A stretch of DNA of 64,000 nucleotides, from the NCBI GenBank assembly GCA_029262415.1, contig JAJCZL010000033.1, positions 1-64,000 on the forward strand, written 5' to 3'. The position numbers and the translations under genes are program-made. Positions 15,190 through 25,541 of the stretch are shown here, in pieces. Source of the DNA: Deltaproteobacteria bacterium (GTDB taxonomy: Bacteria; Desulfobacterota; Binatia; UBA1149; JAJCZL01). How positions within the stretch are numbered: position 1 is the stretch's first letter; each line of letters begins with the position of its first letter. The notes under the pieces were generated by a model. The model did not search any database, was not told the origin of the DNA, and was given only the letters and a program-made list of their open reading frames with translations.

Positions 15190-17939
15190 TCCAGCGACGC
15201 GCTTTCTTTACCGACTTCGCTGTCACCGACGGTTACAACCGTGCGGATCTCCGGGCGCAAATAGCGGCGCGCGGCTGCTTGCACGTCGTCGATAGAGATT
15301 TGCGAGATTCGTTCTTCGTACTTGCGTCCGTTGAGAAAGCCAAGGCCGTAGAGCTCGTTGAATAGCATCTCATCGGCGATAGCGCCGTTGGTTTGTAGCG
15401 CGATCGCGTGCGAACCGATCAGGTAACGTTTGGCACGTTCGAGCTCGCCTGCGTCTACCGGATGGACGGAGATCTTCTTGAGCTCGGCGAGTAGACCACG
15501 GATCGCCTTGCCGGTGTTTGACGGGTCGGTGGCGATATACGCACCGACGATTCCGTCGGCGAGACCCTCGGATGAGAACGCTGTGACACTGTAGGCGAGA
15601 CCCTGCACGTCGCGCAGCGAGTAAAACAACCTCCCGCCTTGCCCGGACAGGATCGTTTCCAGCACAGAGACGGCATAGCGGTCTTCGCTGCGGACATTCA
15701 CACCTGGGAAGCCGAGCACGATATGCGCCTGTGCGCGCTCGACGTCAACGTGCGCGCGCTGCACTTGCGTCGGTTTCGGCGAGGTCGGAACGCTGAACTC
15801 GTTCTTGTCGAAGTGGAGCTGGGTTCTGAAACGTTTCGATATCGTTGCGATCACCGCGTCGGCGTCGACGTCGCCGACGACCGAGAAGACCAGCTTGGAC
15901 GGATCACGCAGTGCCGAGTAGAACTCGGTCAAGTCTTGGCTGGTGATCGACTCGATGCTCGCGGTCTCGCCGAGCGTCCGCATGCCGTAAGGATGGCCGG
16001 GGAACATCGTCTCGTAGATCAAGTCGAAGGCGATGGTTGCCGTGTTGTCGCCGCGGTTCTTGATCGCAAGAAGAATCTCGCGGCGCGTCTTCTCGACCTC
16101 GTCGCCGTCGAAAGCCGGCTCTATGAAAGCATCGAGGAAAAGGTCCATGCCCTCATTGAAGTGCGAGGAGAGGAACCCGCCGCTGAGCCCGATCGAGTTG
16201 CGTCCTGAGAACCCGTCGAGGTGTCCGGCGAGTGACTCGACTTCGCGGGCGAATCCGCTGCGTGAGCGTGTCTTGGTGCCGCGCGTGAGCATTGCCGAGG
16301 CGAAACCCGCGATCCCGTTGTTCTCGGGCGTTTCCGTAAGCAACCCGCCGAGCATCCCGACGCGTACCGCGAAAAGCGGCACATCGTGGTGTTCTTGTAC
16401 GATCACACGGGCGCCGTTCTGCAGCGTGAAGATCTGCGGTTCGCTGTCGGGCCGCTCGAGCGCAAGCACCGCTTTAGCCGCGACTGCCTGCGCAGAAGGG
16501 GCCGAGGCCCAATCAATCTGCGCTTCTGCGTCGCTGATCGCGCGCGCCATGCGTCTTACAGCCCCCTCGTCGAGCGCGGAGGAGGTATTTTCGGGAACCA
16601 ACGTGACCACTGTCGCGTTGTCCGCGCAGAGGTATTGCCGGGCTGCACGCTGCAAGTCGGCTGGTGTGACCGCGGCCAAGGCTTTCAGGTAGGTGGTCGC
16701 GTACTCGGGGTCGCCGTACATTGTTATGAACTGTCCGAGTTCGCGGGCTTGGCCCTGCACCGTTTGGCTGCGGTAGATGAATTCGGCTTCCAGATTTGCG
16801 CGTGCTCTGGCAAGCTCTTCGGCGTTGACAGGCAGACGCCGGATATTAGAAATTTCGTCCATCACGGCGTCGAACGCCGGCTCTGCGTCCTCGGCTTCCA
16901 ACGAACCCGAGATCATGAACAGGCCGGGGTCTTGTGGCGTGTAGGCGTACGCGCTGATGTCGGTTACCAGCTGTGAGCGTACCGCCAGCCGTTCGTACAA
17001 CCGAGAACTGGCTCCGCCGCCGAGAATTTGCGCGAGCACGTCCAGAGTCGGTGTAGCGGCGTGGGTCGCCGATCCGATGTGAAAACCGATCGCGAGGTGC
17101 GATTCTTCGACATCCATGCGGACTTCGCTAAAGCGCAGTCCGGCCTGCGCGGGTTCGACCGGCCGCTCGGGACGCTTGACCTCGGCGGAGGCGAAACCGC
17201 CGAGTTCTTCGGCGATGCGTTCTTTCATGTGGCCGGCATCGACGTCACCCACGATCACCAGCGTGATGTTTTCCGGGGCGTAATAGCCGCTGTAGAAGTC
17301 AAGGACTTTCTTGCGTGTAATCCCGAGAATCGACTCCTCGGTGCCGATTACCGGACGCCGGTAGGGGTGTCGCTCGTATGCGGAGGCGAACAGCGTCTGA
17401 AATAGCCGCGAGCCCGGCATGTCGAGCCCGCGCTTGTACTCTTCCATGACGACACCGAGTTCTTTGCGCAGCTCGACCGGGTCGAACGACGAATGACGTA
17501 CCGCGTCAGCGAGGATGTCGAGCGCCTGGTCGGCGTAACGCGAGGCGAGTACCACGTGGTAGACGGTATTGTCCCACGCCGTCCACGCATTGACCTGTCC
17601 GCCCGCGCCTTCGACCTCGGAGGCGATCTCTCCGACGCCACGCGTCGCAGTCCCCTTGAACAGCATATGCTCGTGCACGTGCGCGATGCCCGCGTCCAGG
17701 TCGGTTTCGTCGGCGCCGCCGACGTCAACCCAGACTTGCATCGCGACGACGGGAGAGAAGTGGTCTTCCTTAATCAAGACTTTCATCCCGTTGTCGAGTT
17801 CATAAACTGTGTGTTTGGGCGCCGGCCGCGTCGGACCGCCTTGAAGAAAGCTCATTCCGGTGCAACCCGTGTGGGCCACCGCGAATAAGGCGGTGACCAG
17901 CGCGGCGAGCGCGCTCGTGCGTAGTCGTTTCGTATTCAT
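15186..17939 (-). CDS. M16 family zinc protease, lipoprotein, two-domain
   Basis: A 917-aa double-length pitrilysin-family protein. The N-terminus is a lipoprotein-type signal with a candidate lipidated C26 after 'VAHTG'. The inverted zinc motif H-x-x-E-H is present as H87-V-H-E90-H91, with the distal glutamates in 'LGVVMEEYKRG'. The second half (from about residue 490) repeats the fold without the zinc motif ('GIAGFASAMLTRGTK'), as usual for the inactive half of these clamshell proteases. Two-domain arrangement suggests a self-contained peptide-degrading enzyme in the periplasm or on a membrane. It is monocistronic. Confidence 0.93.
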   Translation of the reverse strand: MNTKRLRTSALAALVTALFAVAHTGCTGMSFLQGGPTRPAPKHTVYELDNGMKVLIKEDHFSPVVAMQVWVDVGGADETDLDAGIAHVHEHMLFKGTATRGVGEIASEVEGAGGQVNAWTAWDNTVYHVVLASRYADQALDILADAVRHSSFDPVELRKELGVVMEEYKRGLDMPGSRLFQTLFASAYERHPYRRPVIGTEESILGITRKKVLDFYSGYYAPENITLVIVGDVDAGHMKERIAEELGGFASAEVKRPERPVEPAQAGLRFSEVRMDVEESHLAIGFHIGSATHAATPTLDVLAQILGGGASSRLYERLAVRSQLVTDISAYAYTPQDPGLFMISGSLEAEDAEPAFDAVMDEISNIRRLPVNAEELARARANLEAEFIYRSQTVQGQARELGQFITMYGDPEYATTYLKALAAVTPADLQRAARQYLCADNATVVTLVPENTSSALDEGAVRRMARAISDAEAQIDWASAPSAQAVAAKAVLALERPDSEPQIFTLQNGARVIVQEHHDVPLFAVRVGMLGGLLTETPENNGIAGFASAMLTRGTKTRSRSGFAREVESLAGHLDGFSGRNSIGLSGGFLSSHFNEGMDLFLDAFIEPAFDGDEVEKTRREILLAIKNRGDNTATIAFDLIYETMFPGHPYGMRTLGETASIESITSQDLTEFYSALRDPSKLVFSVVGDVDADAVIATISKRFRTQLHFDKNEFSVPTSPKPTQVQRAHVDVERAQAHIVLGFPGVNVRSEDRYAVSVLETILSGQGGRLFYSLRDVQGLAYSVTAFSSEGLADGIVGAYIATDPSNTGKAIRGLLAELKKISVHPVDAGELERAKRYLIGSHAIALQTNGAIADEMLFNELYGLGFLNGRKYEERISQISIDDVQAAARRYLRPEIRTVVTVGDSEVGKESASLD

Positions 17940-17984
17940 CAGCCCCGCACGCTACCCGATTCCGTTGCGGATGAAAAAACCGCG

Positions 17985-18012
17985 TTGACTGCCGAAACCG
18001 TTGGACTACAAG
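17985..18012 (+). promoter_or_regulatory. Possible promoter of the cvpA-dnaG-rpoD operon
   Basis: TTGACT (17985-17990) and TACAAG (18007-18012) are spaced by 16 nt in the gap after the divergent protease gene. Transcription would start near 18019, which fits GTG 18076 as the cvpA start and argues against longer versions of that gene. Confidence 0.4.
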
Positions 18013-18075
18013 GGAGAGCGTAGGTGTGGTCTCTTGCGCGCCGTCCGATATCCGCGATCCGACCGAGCCGACCCT

Positions 18076-18657
18076 GTGGATACACTCGATATTGTACTGA
18101 TTGTCCTGATTGCGGCCTTTGCCCTGCGGGGGTTTTGGCGCGGCCTTTACTTCGAGGTCATGTCGGTTGTCGCAGTAGTAGTCGCGATCGCAGCGGCTAT
18201 CCGTTTTGCTCCGCCGGCCGCACAGTGGCTCATCGATAGTCTTTCGGTGCCGACCGCCGTCGCGCCCACCGTTGGTTTCTTTTCCGTGTTTTTTCCCGGG
18301 CTTGCGGCGATGCGTCTGGTTAGGATGATCGGACGGCGGATGCTGCCCGACCAGGGCGATTCTCCTCTAAACGCTGTAGGTGGTTTGTTTATCGGCGCTT
18401 TTAAAGGGGCGTTGCTGATCGGAACGGTACTGGCATTGCTCAGCACTCCCGTTGCCGCCTCGGACGTGGCATACCGTGAAGTCCTGGGAGATAAAGTATT
18501 CAGTCCTATCGAAAAGTTTCAGTTCAGGCTCCGGGAGTCGGAACTGGCGATGGGGCTGTCGGGCATGTCGATGGGTTTTTTCTCGTTTCTCGTGGACACC
18601 AAGGCCGCACTCGTGCCCGACACCGATACCGATCCTCGGCAAGGGGCGGACAGCTGA
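18076..18657 (+). CDS. CvpA family membrane protein
   Basis: A 193-aa inner-membrane protein with four hydrophobic segments. The N-terminus 'VDTLDIVLIVLIAAFALRGFWRGL' has the CvpA pattern in which LDI and the G-x-x-x-G/RGL turn are conserved. GTG 18076 is chosen because that pattern normally starts within a few residues of the protein start. CvpA is linked to colicin V production and, in several bacteria, to envelope or bile-salt resistance; the molecular role is unclear. It precedes dnaG by 22 nt, an arrangement seen in many proteobacteria. Confidence 0.85.
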   Translation: MDTLDIVLIVLIAAFALRGFWRGLYFEVMSVVAVVVAIAAAIRFAPPAAQWLIDSLSVPTAVAPTVGFFSVFFPGLAAMRLVRMIGRRMLPDQGDSPLNAVGGLFIGAFKGALLIGTVLALLSTPVAASDVAYREVLGDKVFSPIEKFQFRLRESELAMGLSGMSMGFFSFLVDTKAALVPDTDTDPRQGADS

Positions 18658-18679
18658 GTGCGCGTACTGAGGTCGGGGC

Positions 18680-20518
18680 GTGATCGCAGAAGATAAAATC
18701 TCCGAAATTCGCCAGGCCTCCTCGATTTCTGAATTCATCGCGCCCCATGTGCAGATCCGGCGTCGTGGGCGCACCATGACGGCTCTGTGCCCGTTTCACG
18801 CCGAGAAGACGCCTTCTTTCTCGATCAACGACGAGAAGGGTTTCTTCCACTGTTTCGGGTGTGGTGAGGGCGGCAACGTCTTCAAGTTCCTGATGCGGGT
18901 GGAGAACCTGAGCTTTCCAGAGGCGGTGCGTAAAGTTGCCTCGCACTACGGTATCGAGGTCGTTGAGGAAGGGCAGGGACCGTCTTCACAACGCGATCAG
19001 ATGTTCGCGGCTAACGCTCACGCCGCCCGATATTTTCGCCGCTACCTTACCGAGGCCGCTGAAGCCCAGCCTTTCCGCGACTACCTGGAGCGCCGCGGAG
19101 TCGATGAAGACACCGCCGAGCGCTTTTTGGTTGGGGCTGCGCCGCCCTCGGGCGACGGGCTGCTCCGCTCGCTCAAGCGTGACGGGGTAGAACCGGCGCT
19201 GGCTGCCACTGCAGGGCTGGTTGTTGACCGTGACGGTCATATGCGCGATCGGTTTTGGCGCCGGTTGATGTTCCCGATCCGTGACACCCAGGGCCGCGTA
19301 ATCGGCTTCGGTGGACGTGGAATCACCGACGATGCGGTTCCGAAGTACCTGAATAGCTCCGAATCGGAGGTCTACCATAAGAGCCGCGCGCTCTACGGAA
19401 TCTACGAGGCGCGCGAAGCACTGCGCGATACGTCGCGTTTGGTGCTGGTCGAAGGCTACCTCGACGTCATCGCACTTGCGCAGGCTGGGATAGGCGCAGT
19501 CGTGGCGACTTGTGGTACGGCGCTTACCGCGGAGCAGGCGCGTCTGATAAAACGTTTCGCAGGTGAGGTGGTTACGCTGTTCGACGGCGACCGTGCCGGC
19601 AGCGACGCTTCGGCGCGTAGCCTCCCGGTTTTTCTCGAGGCGGGTCTTTGGCCGCGCGCTGCGACGCCGCCCGACGGTGAGGATCCCGACAGCTTTGTGC
19701 GTGCGCAGGGTGCGGCCAAGACGAATGAACTCCTTAATCGCGCGGTTCCGGTGATCGACAGCTATATGCGCTATGTGATCGCGCGCGAAGGCGACGACGA
19801 CAAAGGCCGCGCACGTGCCGCCGGCGAGCTGGCCGGACTGCTCGGCAACATCGACAATCCGTTCGAGCGCGAGATCGTGCTCAAGAAAGCCGCTCTTTGG
19901 ACGGGAATCTCGGAGCAAGTCCTAGCGACGGCAACACCGCGTGCCATAGGAGGTCGCGGTGGGTCTGGGCGGGGGGCAGCCGTGCGCTCGCAGCAGGGTG
20001 CAGACGAACCGCCGCATCCCGGTGATGCAGAAATGGGTAGTACGGTCGAACGCGGCAGGGATCCGGGCCGGTCTGCCGACGCGGCCGCACGCGGCGGAGC
20101 CCCGGGCCCCGACGAGCTTCTCGTCACCTTGTTGCTCGCGGATTCTTCGATGATCGAGCAGACTGCGCGCTGCGGCATTCTCGAACAAATGGAGCAGGGC
20201 GCATGGAAAGAGGTTACTGCCCGCGTTATCGACGATATGAAGGAGGGACGAGTCGGAGATACTGGAACGTATCTGGAGCTTCTCGGCGATCACGATCGCA
20301 GCCGTGTAGCGAGAAGATTATCAGAAGATGCCTTCTCTGACCGCGGCGTGTGTGCTCATATGATAAAGGATTGTGTACGCGGCATTGAGCGCGCCGCGCG
20401 TAAGCGACAAAATCGTCAACTGTTAAGCGACTTACGAAAACAAGAAGAACTAGGCGTGGACGTCGCATCAGACGAAAGCGTACGTAGTTTCAAGCCGAGC
20501 CGACTGCCAGATGCCTAG
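18680..20518 (+). CDS. dnaG: DNA primase
   Basis: A 612-aa primase that makes RNA primers for replication. The CHC2 zinc finger uses C37, H40, C58 and C61. The TOPRIM domain shows '[16 protein letters not shown]' and '[11 protein letters not shown]'. The C-terminal third, which in the family binds the DnaB helicase, is joined by a long Gly/Arg/Ala-rich linker (about residues 420-475) that looks disordered. GTG 18680 follows GAGG. The gene overlaps rpoD by 8 nt, so primase and sigma factor are translationally linked. Confidence 0.97.
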   Translation: MIAEDKISEIRQASSISEFIAPHVQIRRRGRTMTALCPFHAEKTPSFSINDEKGFFHCFGCGEGGNVFKFLMRVENLSFPEAVRKVASHYGIEVVEEGQGPSSQRDQMFAANAHAARYFRRYLTEAAEAQPFRDYLERRGVDEDTAERFLVGAAPPSGDGLLRSLKRDGVEPALAATAGLVVDRDGHMRDRFWRRLMFPIRDTQGRVIGFGGRGITDDAVPKYLNSSESEVYHKSRALYGIYEAREALRDTSRLVLVEGYLDVIALAQAGIGAVVATCGTALTAEQARLIKRFAGEVVTLFDGDRAGSDASARSLPVFLEAGLWPRAATPPDGEDPDSFVRAQGAAKTNELLNRAVPVIDSYMRYVIAREGDDDKGRARAAGELAGLLGNIDNPFEREIVLKKAALWTGISEQVLATATPRAIGGRGGSGRGAAVRSQQGADEPPHPGDAEMGSTVERGRDPGRSADAAARGGAPGPDELLVTLLLADSSMIEQTARCGILEQMEQGAWKEVTARVIDDMKEGRVGDTGTYLELLGDHDRSRVARRLSEDAFSDRGVCAHMIKDCVRGIERAARKRQNRQLLSDLRKQEELGVDVASDESVRSFKPSRLPDA

Positions 20519-22412
20519 GAAGAAGACTACCGATACCAAGCCCGCGAAGGCGAAGAAGACCGAATCCGTAGCGGCCTCGACAGACGCGACCGCTGCGAAG
20601 ACCTCCAAGTCGGGGAAGACCGGCGTCGAAGGTCTTCTCGAACTCGGCAAGGACCAGGGGTTCGTTACCTACGACGACGTCAATGAGTTTCTCGATGAGG
20701 ACGTTACCGATCAGGACGAGATCGACGATGTTCTTTCGGCCTTGCGAGAGAGCAAAGTCGAGTTGCGCGACGACCCTCTGGGCGAAGTCGACGTAGAAAC
20801 ACCGCTCACAAAGAAGCGGCGCGCAGCCGCAGCCAAGAAGGCAAACGGTAAGGACCCCGAACCTGACGCCGACAGGGCCGCCGACTACGTCCGCATCTAT
20901 ATGCGCGACATGGGGGCGGTGTCGCTGCTCTCGCGCGAGGGCGAGGTCGAGATCGCTATGCGGATCGAGGCCGGCGAAAACGACGTGTTTGATTATGTAT
21001 TTACTTCGCCTTTTGGTCGTCATCACATACTCGGGCTGAGCACGCTGATGAAAGAGGGCGGTATCCGCGTGCGCTCGGTGGTCAAGCTCGCGGAGCCCGA
21101 CATGGGCTCGGACGACGGAGAAGAGGCTGACGCCGACGTCGATTCCGAAGAGCAGGAGCTGGTACCGAGCGAAGACGAGCTAGAGCTTCACAAGCGCGTA
21201 ACCCGCCAGCTCGGACAGATCTGCAAGGTCGCCCGTCGGGTCGAAGAACTCGAGGCGGAGGGGCGGCGGAACGCTGCGAGCGGCGAGGCCGAACGCATCG
21301 ATGGGCAGGTCGCGAAACTCAACGCGCGGATGCTCAAAAACCTGCGCGACATCCCACTGCATCCCAAGCAGGTGCAAATTTGTGGATCCGAGATCGGGTT
21401 GTTCTACGCCAAGTTGAAACGGCTGCGCTCAACTCTTGACGGGGCCGAGAAGCGAACCGGCCGTACGCCGGAACAAATTCTCGAGTACGCCGGCCAGCTT
21501 GGGCAAGACCGTACCAAAGACCAGCGCATCTGCGGCACGCTGCGCATGAATGCCGAGGGGATTCGCCGGCTGGCAGCGCGTTTGCAGAAGGCGATCGCCG
21601 AAGTTGATGGACTCGTCCGCAGGACTTCGATGACTCTCGAAGAGCTCGATGCGTTGATGCGTGGGATCAACCACTCGCAGGCCGAGGCCGATCAAGCCAA
21701 ACGTGAACTGATTGAGGCGAACCTACGTTTGGTCGTTTCGATTGCGAAGCGTTACAACAATCGCGGGCTGCAGTTTCTCGACCTCATACAAGAGGGTAAC
21801 ATCGGTTTGATGAAGGCGGTCGATAAGTTCGACTACAAGCGCGGCTACAAGTTCTCGACATACGCGACGTGGTGGATCCGACAATCGATCACGCGCGCGA
21901 TTGCCGACCAGGCGCGGACGATCCGAATTCCCGTGCACATGATCGAATCGATTAACAAGTTGATCCGCGCCACGCGCGTGTATCTGCAAGACCACGGCCG
22001 CGAGCCGTCGCCCGAAGAGCTTTCGGGGATCGTCGAGTTGCCTGTGGACCGGGTGCGCAAAATCCTCAAGATCGCGCGTGAGCCGATCTCGCTCGAGACC
22101 CCGATCGGGGATGAAGAGGACAGCCATCTCGGAGATTTCATCGAGGACCGGCGTGCGGTCGCGCCCGCCGAGGCGGTCGTCAATATGAATCTGCAGGACC
22201 AGACCCGGAAGGTTCTGGCGACCCTGACCCCTCGCGAGGAACAAGTCCTCAAGCTCCGGTTTGGAATCGGTGAGAAAACGGACCATACACTAGAGGAGGT
22301 CGGCGGCCGTTTCGCCGTTACGCGCGAGCGTATTCGGCAGATTGAGGCGAAAGCCCTGCGCAAGCTGCGGCTGCCGAGCCGGAGTAAGAAGCTGCGAGGT
22401 TTTGTGGGCTAG
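20511..22412 (+). CDS. rpoD: RNA polymerase primary sigma factor RpoD
   Basis: A 633-aa sigma70. An N-terminal basic Lys/Ala/Thr-rich tail of about 40 residues precedes region 1.1. Region 1.2 is near residue 124 ('[18 protein letters not shown]'), followed by the acidic non-conserved region. Region 2 starts near residue 400 ('[20 protein letters not shown]', '[14 protein letters not shown]'). Region 4 begins near 573 with '[16 protein letters not shown]' and the helix-turn-helix ends at '[17 protein letters not shown]'. It recognises the -35/-10 promoters used by housekeeping genes. It is followed within 11 nt by a tRNA gene. Confidence 0.98.
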   Translation: MPRKKTTDTKPAKAKKTESVAASTDATAAKTSKSGKTGVEGLLELGKDQGFVTYDDVNEFLDEDVTDQDEIDDVLSALRESKVELRDDPLGEVDVETPLTKKRRAAAAKKANGKDPEPDADRAADYVRIYMRDMGAVSLLSREGEVEIAMRIEAGENDVFDYVFTSPFGRHHILGLSTLMKEGGIRVRSVVKLAEPDMGSDDGEEADADVDSEEQELVPSEDELELHKRVTRQLGQICKVARRVEELEAEGRRNAASGEAERIDGQVAKLNARMLKNLRDIPLHPKQVQICGSEIGLFYAKLKRLRSTLDGAEKRTGRTPEQILEYAGQLGQDRTKDQRICGTLRMNAEGIRRLAARLQKAIAEVDGLVRRTSMTLEELDALMRGINHSQAEADQAKRELIEANLRLVVSIAKRYNNRGLQFLDLIQEGNIGLMKAVDKFDYKRGYKFSTYATWWIRQSITRAIADQARTIRIPVHMIESINKLIRATRVYLQDHGREPSPEELSGIVELPVDRVRKILKIAREPISLETPIGDEEDSHLGDFIEDRRAVAPAEAVVNMNLQDQTRKVLATLTPREEQVLKLRFGIGEKTDHTLEEVGGRFAVTRERIRQIEAKALRKLRLPSRSKKLRGFVG

Positions 22413-22423
22413 TCCTCCGCGAC

Positions 22424-22500
22424 GGGCCCATAGCTCAGTTGGTTAGAGCAGGGGACTCATAATCCTCTGGTCCCAGGTTCGAGTCCTGGTGGGCCCACCA
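22424..22500 (+). tRNA. tRNA with CAU anticodon, probably tRNA-Ile2 (elongator Met possible)
   Basis: A 77-nt cloverleaf with encoded CCA: acceptor GGGCCCA/TGGGCCC, D arm with GGTTAGA, anticodon stem GGGGA/TCCTC around CTCATAA, and T arm CCAGG/CCTGG. Anticodon CAU fits elongator Met or the lysidine-modified Ile2. The C4-G69 and C5-G68 pairs are those TilS favours in tRNA-Ile2, and E. coli elongator Met has other pairs there. The assignment to Ile is therefore likely but not certain. Confidence 0.9.
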
Positions 22501-22524
22501 CGCATCGCTGCGAGAGGAAGTATA

Positions 22525-23247
22525 TTGGCATCGGATCTCGAGACTTTACACGAACTACAGAAGATCGACCTCGAACTGCTTGAGAAGCGGCGCCAGGTTG
22601 AATCGTACGAGGCCGCCCTGGCCGACCGCCGCTCGAAGATGGATACCGCGGCCACAGAGCTTGAGAACCACGCTCTACGACGCAAGAAGCTCATCTCCGA
22701 GCGCGCGATGGCCGACCGCCACGTCAGCGAACGGCAAGACCAACTCCGCGAACGACGCCAACGCATCAACAAGGTGCGCAACGAGCGCGAACTCCACATG
22801 AACGAGCGCGAGGTCAAAGACCTCGACGAGGAGGTCTCTCGCGACGAAGAGAATCTGCTCACTCTCATGCAACAGGTCGAGGACGCCGACGCGGCGATCG
22901 CGGCGTGCAAGAAAGAGATTTCAGAACTCGCCGAAGCCGACCATGTTCAAATCAAAGAAGCGCAGGCGCGAATAGACGGTCTGAAAGCGGAGTTGGCTGA
23001 CGCCAGAGAGGGCCGCGACCGTTTGGCCTCCGGCATCGAAGTTCGCATACGCCGTCACTACGACAACGTTCTCGCGCGTCGCGGTGGTCAAGCCGTGGTC
23101 GAGGTCCGGGCCGGTTCTTGCAGCGGGTGCTACATGCGTGTTCCCCCGCAAACGCTCAACGAGATCATGCAGACCGGTGCGATCCGCGTCTGCCAGAGCT
23201 GCCAGCGTATTCTCTACGTCACCGTCGAAGTAGATACCGGCACCTAG
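22525..23247 (+). CDS. Coiled-coil protein with C4-type zinc ribbon
   Basis: A 240-aa protein: a long charged alpha-helical coiled coil (about residues 5-185) followed by a zinc ribbon made of two C-x-x-C pairs, 'CSGC' and 'CQSC'. TTG 22525 is chosen because GAGGAAG lies 4 nt upstream and longer versions would run into the tRNA. This family commonly sits between rpoD and rnpB in delta-type proteobacteria. A nucleic acid-related role is often assumed; no biochemical function is known to me. Confidence 0.9.
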   Translation: MASDLETLHELQKIDLELLEKRRQVESYEAALADRRSKMDTAATELENHALRRKKLISERAMADRHVSERQDQLRERRQRINKVRNERELHMNEREVKDLDEEVSRDEENLLTLMQQVEDADAAIAACKKEISELAEADHVQIKEAQARIDGLKAELADAREGRDRLASGIEVRIRRHYDNVLARRGGQAVVEVRAGSCSGCYMRVPPQTLNEIMQTGAIRVCQSCQRILYVTVEVDTGT

Positions 23248-23320
23248 CAGTAGCCACACAGGTCGAGAACAGCGGCCCGCTTTTTTCTTGGCGCGGCGAT
23301 TCCTCTAAGCTCCACAACAT

Positions 23321-23705
23321 CGGTACCAGAGTCGGCGGGGCAGCCGCCCGCGCTTCGGCGTGGGAGGAAGGTCCGGACACCACAGGGCAGGGTGGCCGTT
23401 AACGGCGGCCCGTTGTGAGGCGGGGAAAGTGCAACAGAAAGTAAACCGCCCACCGTCGCCTCGTGCGGCGGCGGGTAAGGGTGAAACGGTGGGGTAAGAG
23501 CCCACCAGGCCCGTCGGTAACGGCGGGTGCTTTGTAAACCCCACCCGGTGCAAGACCGAATAGGGGAGCGGACGGCCCGTCCGATGCTCCCGGGTTTAGG
23601 TCGCTTGAGCCGGTGGGCAACCACCGGCCCAGATGAATGGCTGCCGCGCACGGTCTGAAATGGCCGTGTTCGACAGAATCCGGCCTACACGCCGGCTCGG
23701 TACCG
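23321..23705 (+). ncRNA. rnpB: RNase P RNA (class A)
   Basis: The catalytic RNA of RNase P, which matures tRNA 5' ends. Conserved core blocks are readable: 'GGAGGAAGGTCCGGAC' with 'CACCACAGGGCAGGGTG' (CR I), 'GAAAGTGCAACAGAAAG', 'GGGTAAGAGCCCACC', 'AGATGAATGGCTGCC' and 'GACAGAATCCGGCCTACA'. The two ends pair as helix P1 (CGGTACC...GGTACCG), which sets the borders; ends may be off by a few bases. It begins 73 nt after the zinc ribbon gene. Confidence 0.95.
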
Positions 23706-23780
23706 TGTTTCGGCGCAATTGCCTCAACCGTGCTCTTGGAATTAAAGAGCAACATCGGCCCACCGCTGCAGGAGTAAGCA

Positions 23781-24152
23781 ATGATCGGATACGTCACCCT
23801 TGGTACCAACAATATCGACCGCGCCGCTAAGTTCTACGACGAGCTTCTCGGCACAATCGGCGCAAAGCGCATGATGGAGGATGGAAATTTCATCGCGTGG
23901 GCGACGCCTGCCGGGATGCCGGCGGTCTCTGTGATCAAACCCTTCGACGAGAACGCTGCGACCGTCGGCAACGGCGTGATGGTCGCTTTGCTGATGGAGA
24001 GTAAAGAGAAAGTCGACGCTTTCCACAAGAAAGCGCTGGAACTCGGTGCCGTTGACGAGGGCGCCCCGGGGCCGCGTGGTGAGAGCGGCTTTTACGCGGG
24101 CTACTTTCGCGATCCGGACGGCAACAAACTCAACGCGTTTGTGATGGGCTAG
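23781..24152 (+). CDS. VOC (glyoxalase/bleomycin resistance) superfamily protein
   Basis: A 123-aa single-domain VOC protein: 'MIGYVTLGTNNIDRAAKFYD' and the closing 'GYFRDPDGNKLNAFV' frame the two beta-alpha-beta modules. The usual metal ligands are not evident: tyrosine stands where many members have the first histidine and asparagine where the last glutamate is common. A dioxygenase or glyoxalase activity cannot be claimed. The ATG follows a good AGGAG site 76 nt after rnpB. Its stop and that of the convergent peptidase share the palindrome CTAG. Confidence 0.88.
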   Translation: MIGYVTLGTNNIDRAAKFYDELLGTIGAKRMMEDGNFIAWATPAGMPAVSVIKPFDENAATVGNGVMVALLMESKEKVDAFHKKALELGAVDEGAPGPRGESGFYAGYFRDPDGNKLNAFVMG

Positions 24153-25306
24153 GCGAACTCTCGCCGGTAGCGACGACTGTTCTTGGCGAGACGCGCGCGC
24201 GTCGTTCTCCACGCGTCGTCCCAGCCGAGCCGTGGCTCCATCAGGCCGCGACATAGTCGCAACAACCCGCTCACGTCGTCGGCGTGCACGAACTCCGGGG
24301 CCGGGCCTTGCGGCCCCCGGCAGTCCGCGCCGCCCTCGAAGCCCTGGTTGTGGTAGTTGCCGAGAGGCACCGAGATTCCGATCGCCGGCAGTCCCCACGC
24401 GGTCGCAGCCGCGGCTTCGCAGACGCCGCCGTCCATGATGCGGCGCTGGTGTTTGCCGGGTAGCAACCGCGCGGCGAGTTCGGTCAAAACCGAAAGCCCG
24501 GCCGGGTCGAATACCGTACGGCGGTCGCCGAGCCTGACGACCGGGCCTTTCCCGATGATAGCGCCGGGGAGCGTTCGCGAAGTTTCAACACTCACGCACA
24601 TCGGCTGTTTCTTGCCAGGCGGGAGCCAGCCGAGTTCGAAGTGCGCGACCGCGCCGACAAAACCGACTTCTTCGCCGCGGGTGAGCAGACCGAGAAACGG
24701 ACGACGCGACCGCGCTTTCTTCAGCGCGAGCGCGGTCTCCAAGATTGCGAACACGCCGACCAGGTCGTCGGCGGCTTTCGTATAGATGCGTTCGCCGCTT
24801 TGCCAAACCGGAGCGCGGAATCCGAACCCACCAAAGAGGCTCTTTGCCGGACGCTCGAGAATGCCGGGGTCGGCGGCACGGATGGTAAGCTCGGTAATCG
24901 CATAGCCTGCCTTGTGAATCTTGGCGGAGGTGATCTCGCCGTGACCTTGGTAGCCGGCTTGGTCGGCGATCCACACGCGCGCGCCGCGCAGGTGCTTTAC
25001 CGGAGAGCCGCCGTGCCAAATGGCTTTGAACCGGTTGCGGCCGAGACGCTCGAGTCCGTGGAAGCCCGGGTGGTCGGTGTGCGCGATGAAGAGACGCAGC
25101 GGTTCCCTTGCCGTTCCTCGCGCAATTGTGCGGTATGCGGCTCGGTCTTTCGCGCCGACGATTACGTTGCCGGCGGGGTCGTTGAAACACGGGATACGGC
25201 TGCGCCCACAAAACTCTGTCGCGTAGGCGGTGACCGCGTTTTCGCGAAACGGCGCGGTTGGCAGGGCAAGGATCTTCTTCAGACGTCTTTCTTGGCTTGT
25301 GTTCAT
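24149..25306 (-). CDS. M42/M20-type metallopeptidase (aminopeptidase)
   Basis: A 385-aa cytosolic di-zinc aminopeptidase-type protein. Putative metal-site segments are 'AHTDHPG', 'AADDLVGVFAI', 'TRGEEVGFVGA', and a late histidine in 'PLGNYHNQ'. These match the M42 arrangement (H, D, E-E, D/E, H) more than M20. ATG 25306 is taken as the start because the family-like helix 'ERRLKKILALPTAPF' begins there; GTG 25360 is an alternative. Neither has a clear ribosome site. The gene is convergent with the VOC gene and divergent from mraZ. Confidence 0.85.
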   Translation of the reverse strand: MNTSQERRLKKILALPTAPFRENAVTAYATEFCGRSRIPCFNDPAGNVIVGAKDRAAYRTIARGTAREPLRLFIAHTDHPGFHGLERLGRNRFKAIWHGGSPVKHLRGARVWIADQAGYQGHGEITSAKIHKAGYAITELTIRAADPGILERPAKSLFGGFGFRAPVWQSGERIYTKAADDLVGVFAILETALALKKARSRRPFLGLLTRGEEVGFVGAVAHFELGWLPPGKKQPMCVSVETSRTLPGAIIGKGPVVRLGDRRTVFDPAGLSVLTELAARLLPGKHQRRIMDGGVCEAAAATAWGLPAIGISVPLGNYHNQGFEGGADCRGPQGPAPEFVHADDVSGLLRLCRGLMEPRLGWDDAWRTTRARLAKNSRRYRREFA

Positions 25307-25504
25307 CGAACGCGCTGGCGAAAAAGCCCAAATCGGCAGTTTCGCGAAATCTGATCCCACCTGCCCCCACGCTTGGAAAGAGAGGCGTCGATTTCGACCT
25401 ACTGGAGGGCTATGTCGGCCAATTTAAAAAGATTTATAAAACAGGTAGATGGAGACCATGTCGGCTGCAGTGGGGGAGCGCAACGCGAAAGCTGCAGAAA
25501 AAGC
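25307..25504. other. Intergenic region between the peptidase and the mraZ promoter
   Basis: No gene is supported here. It is AT-richer than its surroundings and contains TTTATAAAAC at 25433-25442, an exact copy of the 10-mer at the mraZ -10 region 91 bp downstream, which may mark a second upstream promoter. Two CTGCAG sites are also present. Confidence 0.4.
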
Positions 25505-25531
25505 TTGACGCGACCCGATTAAGTTTATAAA
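25505..25531 (+). promoter_or_regulatory. Candidate promoter of the division and cell wall cluster
   Basis: TTGACG (25505-25510) and TATAAA (25526-25531) are spaced by 15 nt, slightly short for sigma70. Transcription from here would begin near 25538, immediately before the MraZ box array. Confidence 0.45.
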
Positions 25532-25541
25532 ACGGCAATTC

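Noticed and set aside
15639-16208. A 189-aa plus-strand open frame inside the M16 protease
   Set aside because: Antisense shadow caused by high GC; the protease frame is fully supported by motifs.
18986-19918. A 310-aa minus-strand open frame inside dnaG
   Set aside because: Antisense shadow; no recognisable domain and dnaG is intact.
23244-23812. Several open frames on both strands between the zinc ribbon gene and the VOC gene
   Set aside because: They lie over the RNase P RNA, whose conserved core and P1 pairing are clear.
25258-25530. A 90-aa plus-strand frame upstream of mraZ
   Set aside because: It overlaps the peptidase N-terminus in antisense and runs through the mraZ promoter region; no ribosome site or family.
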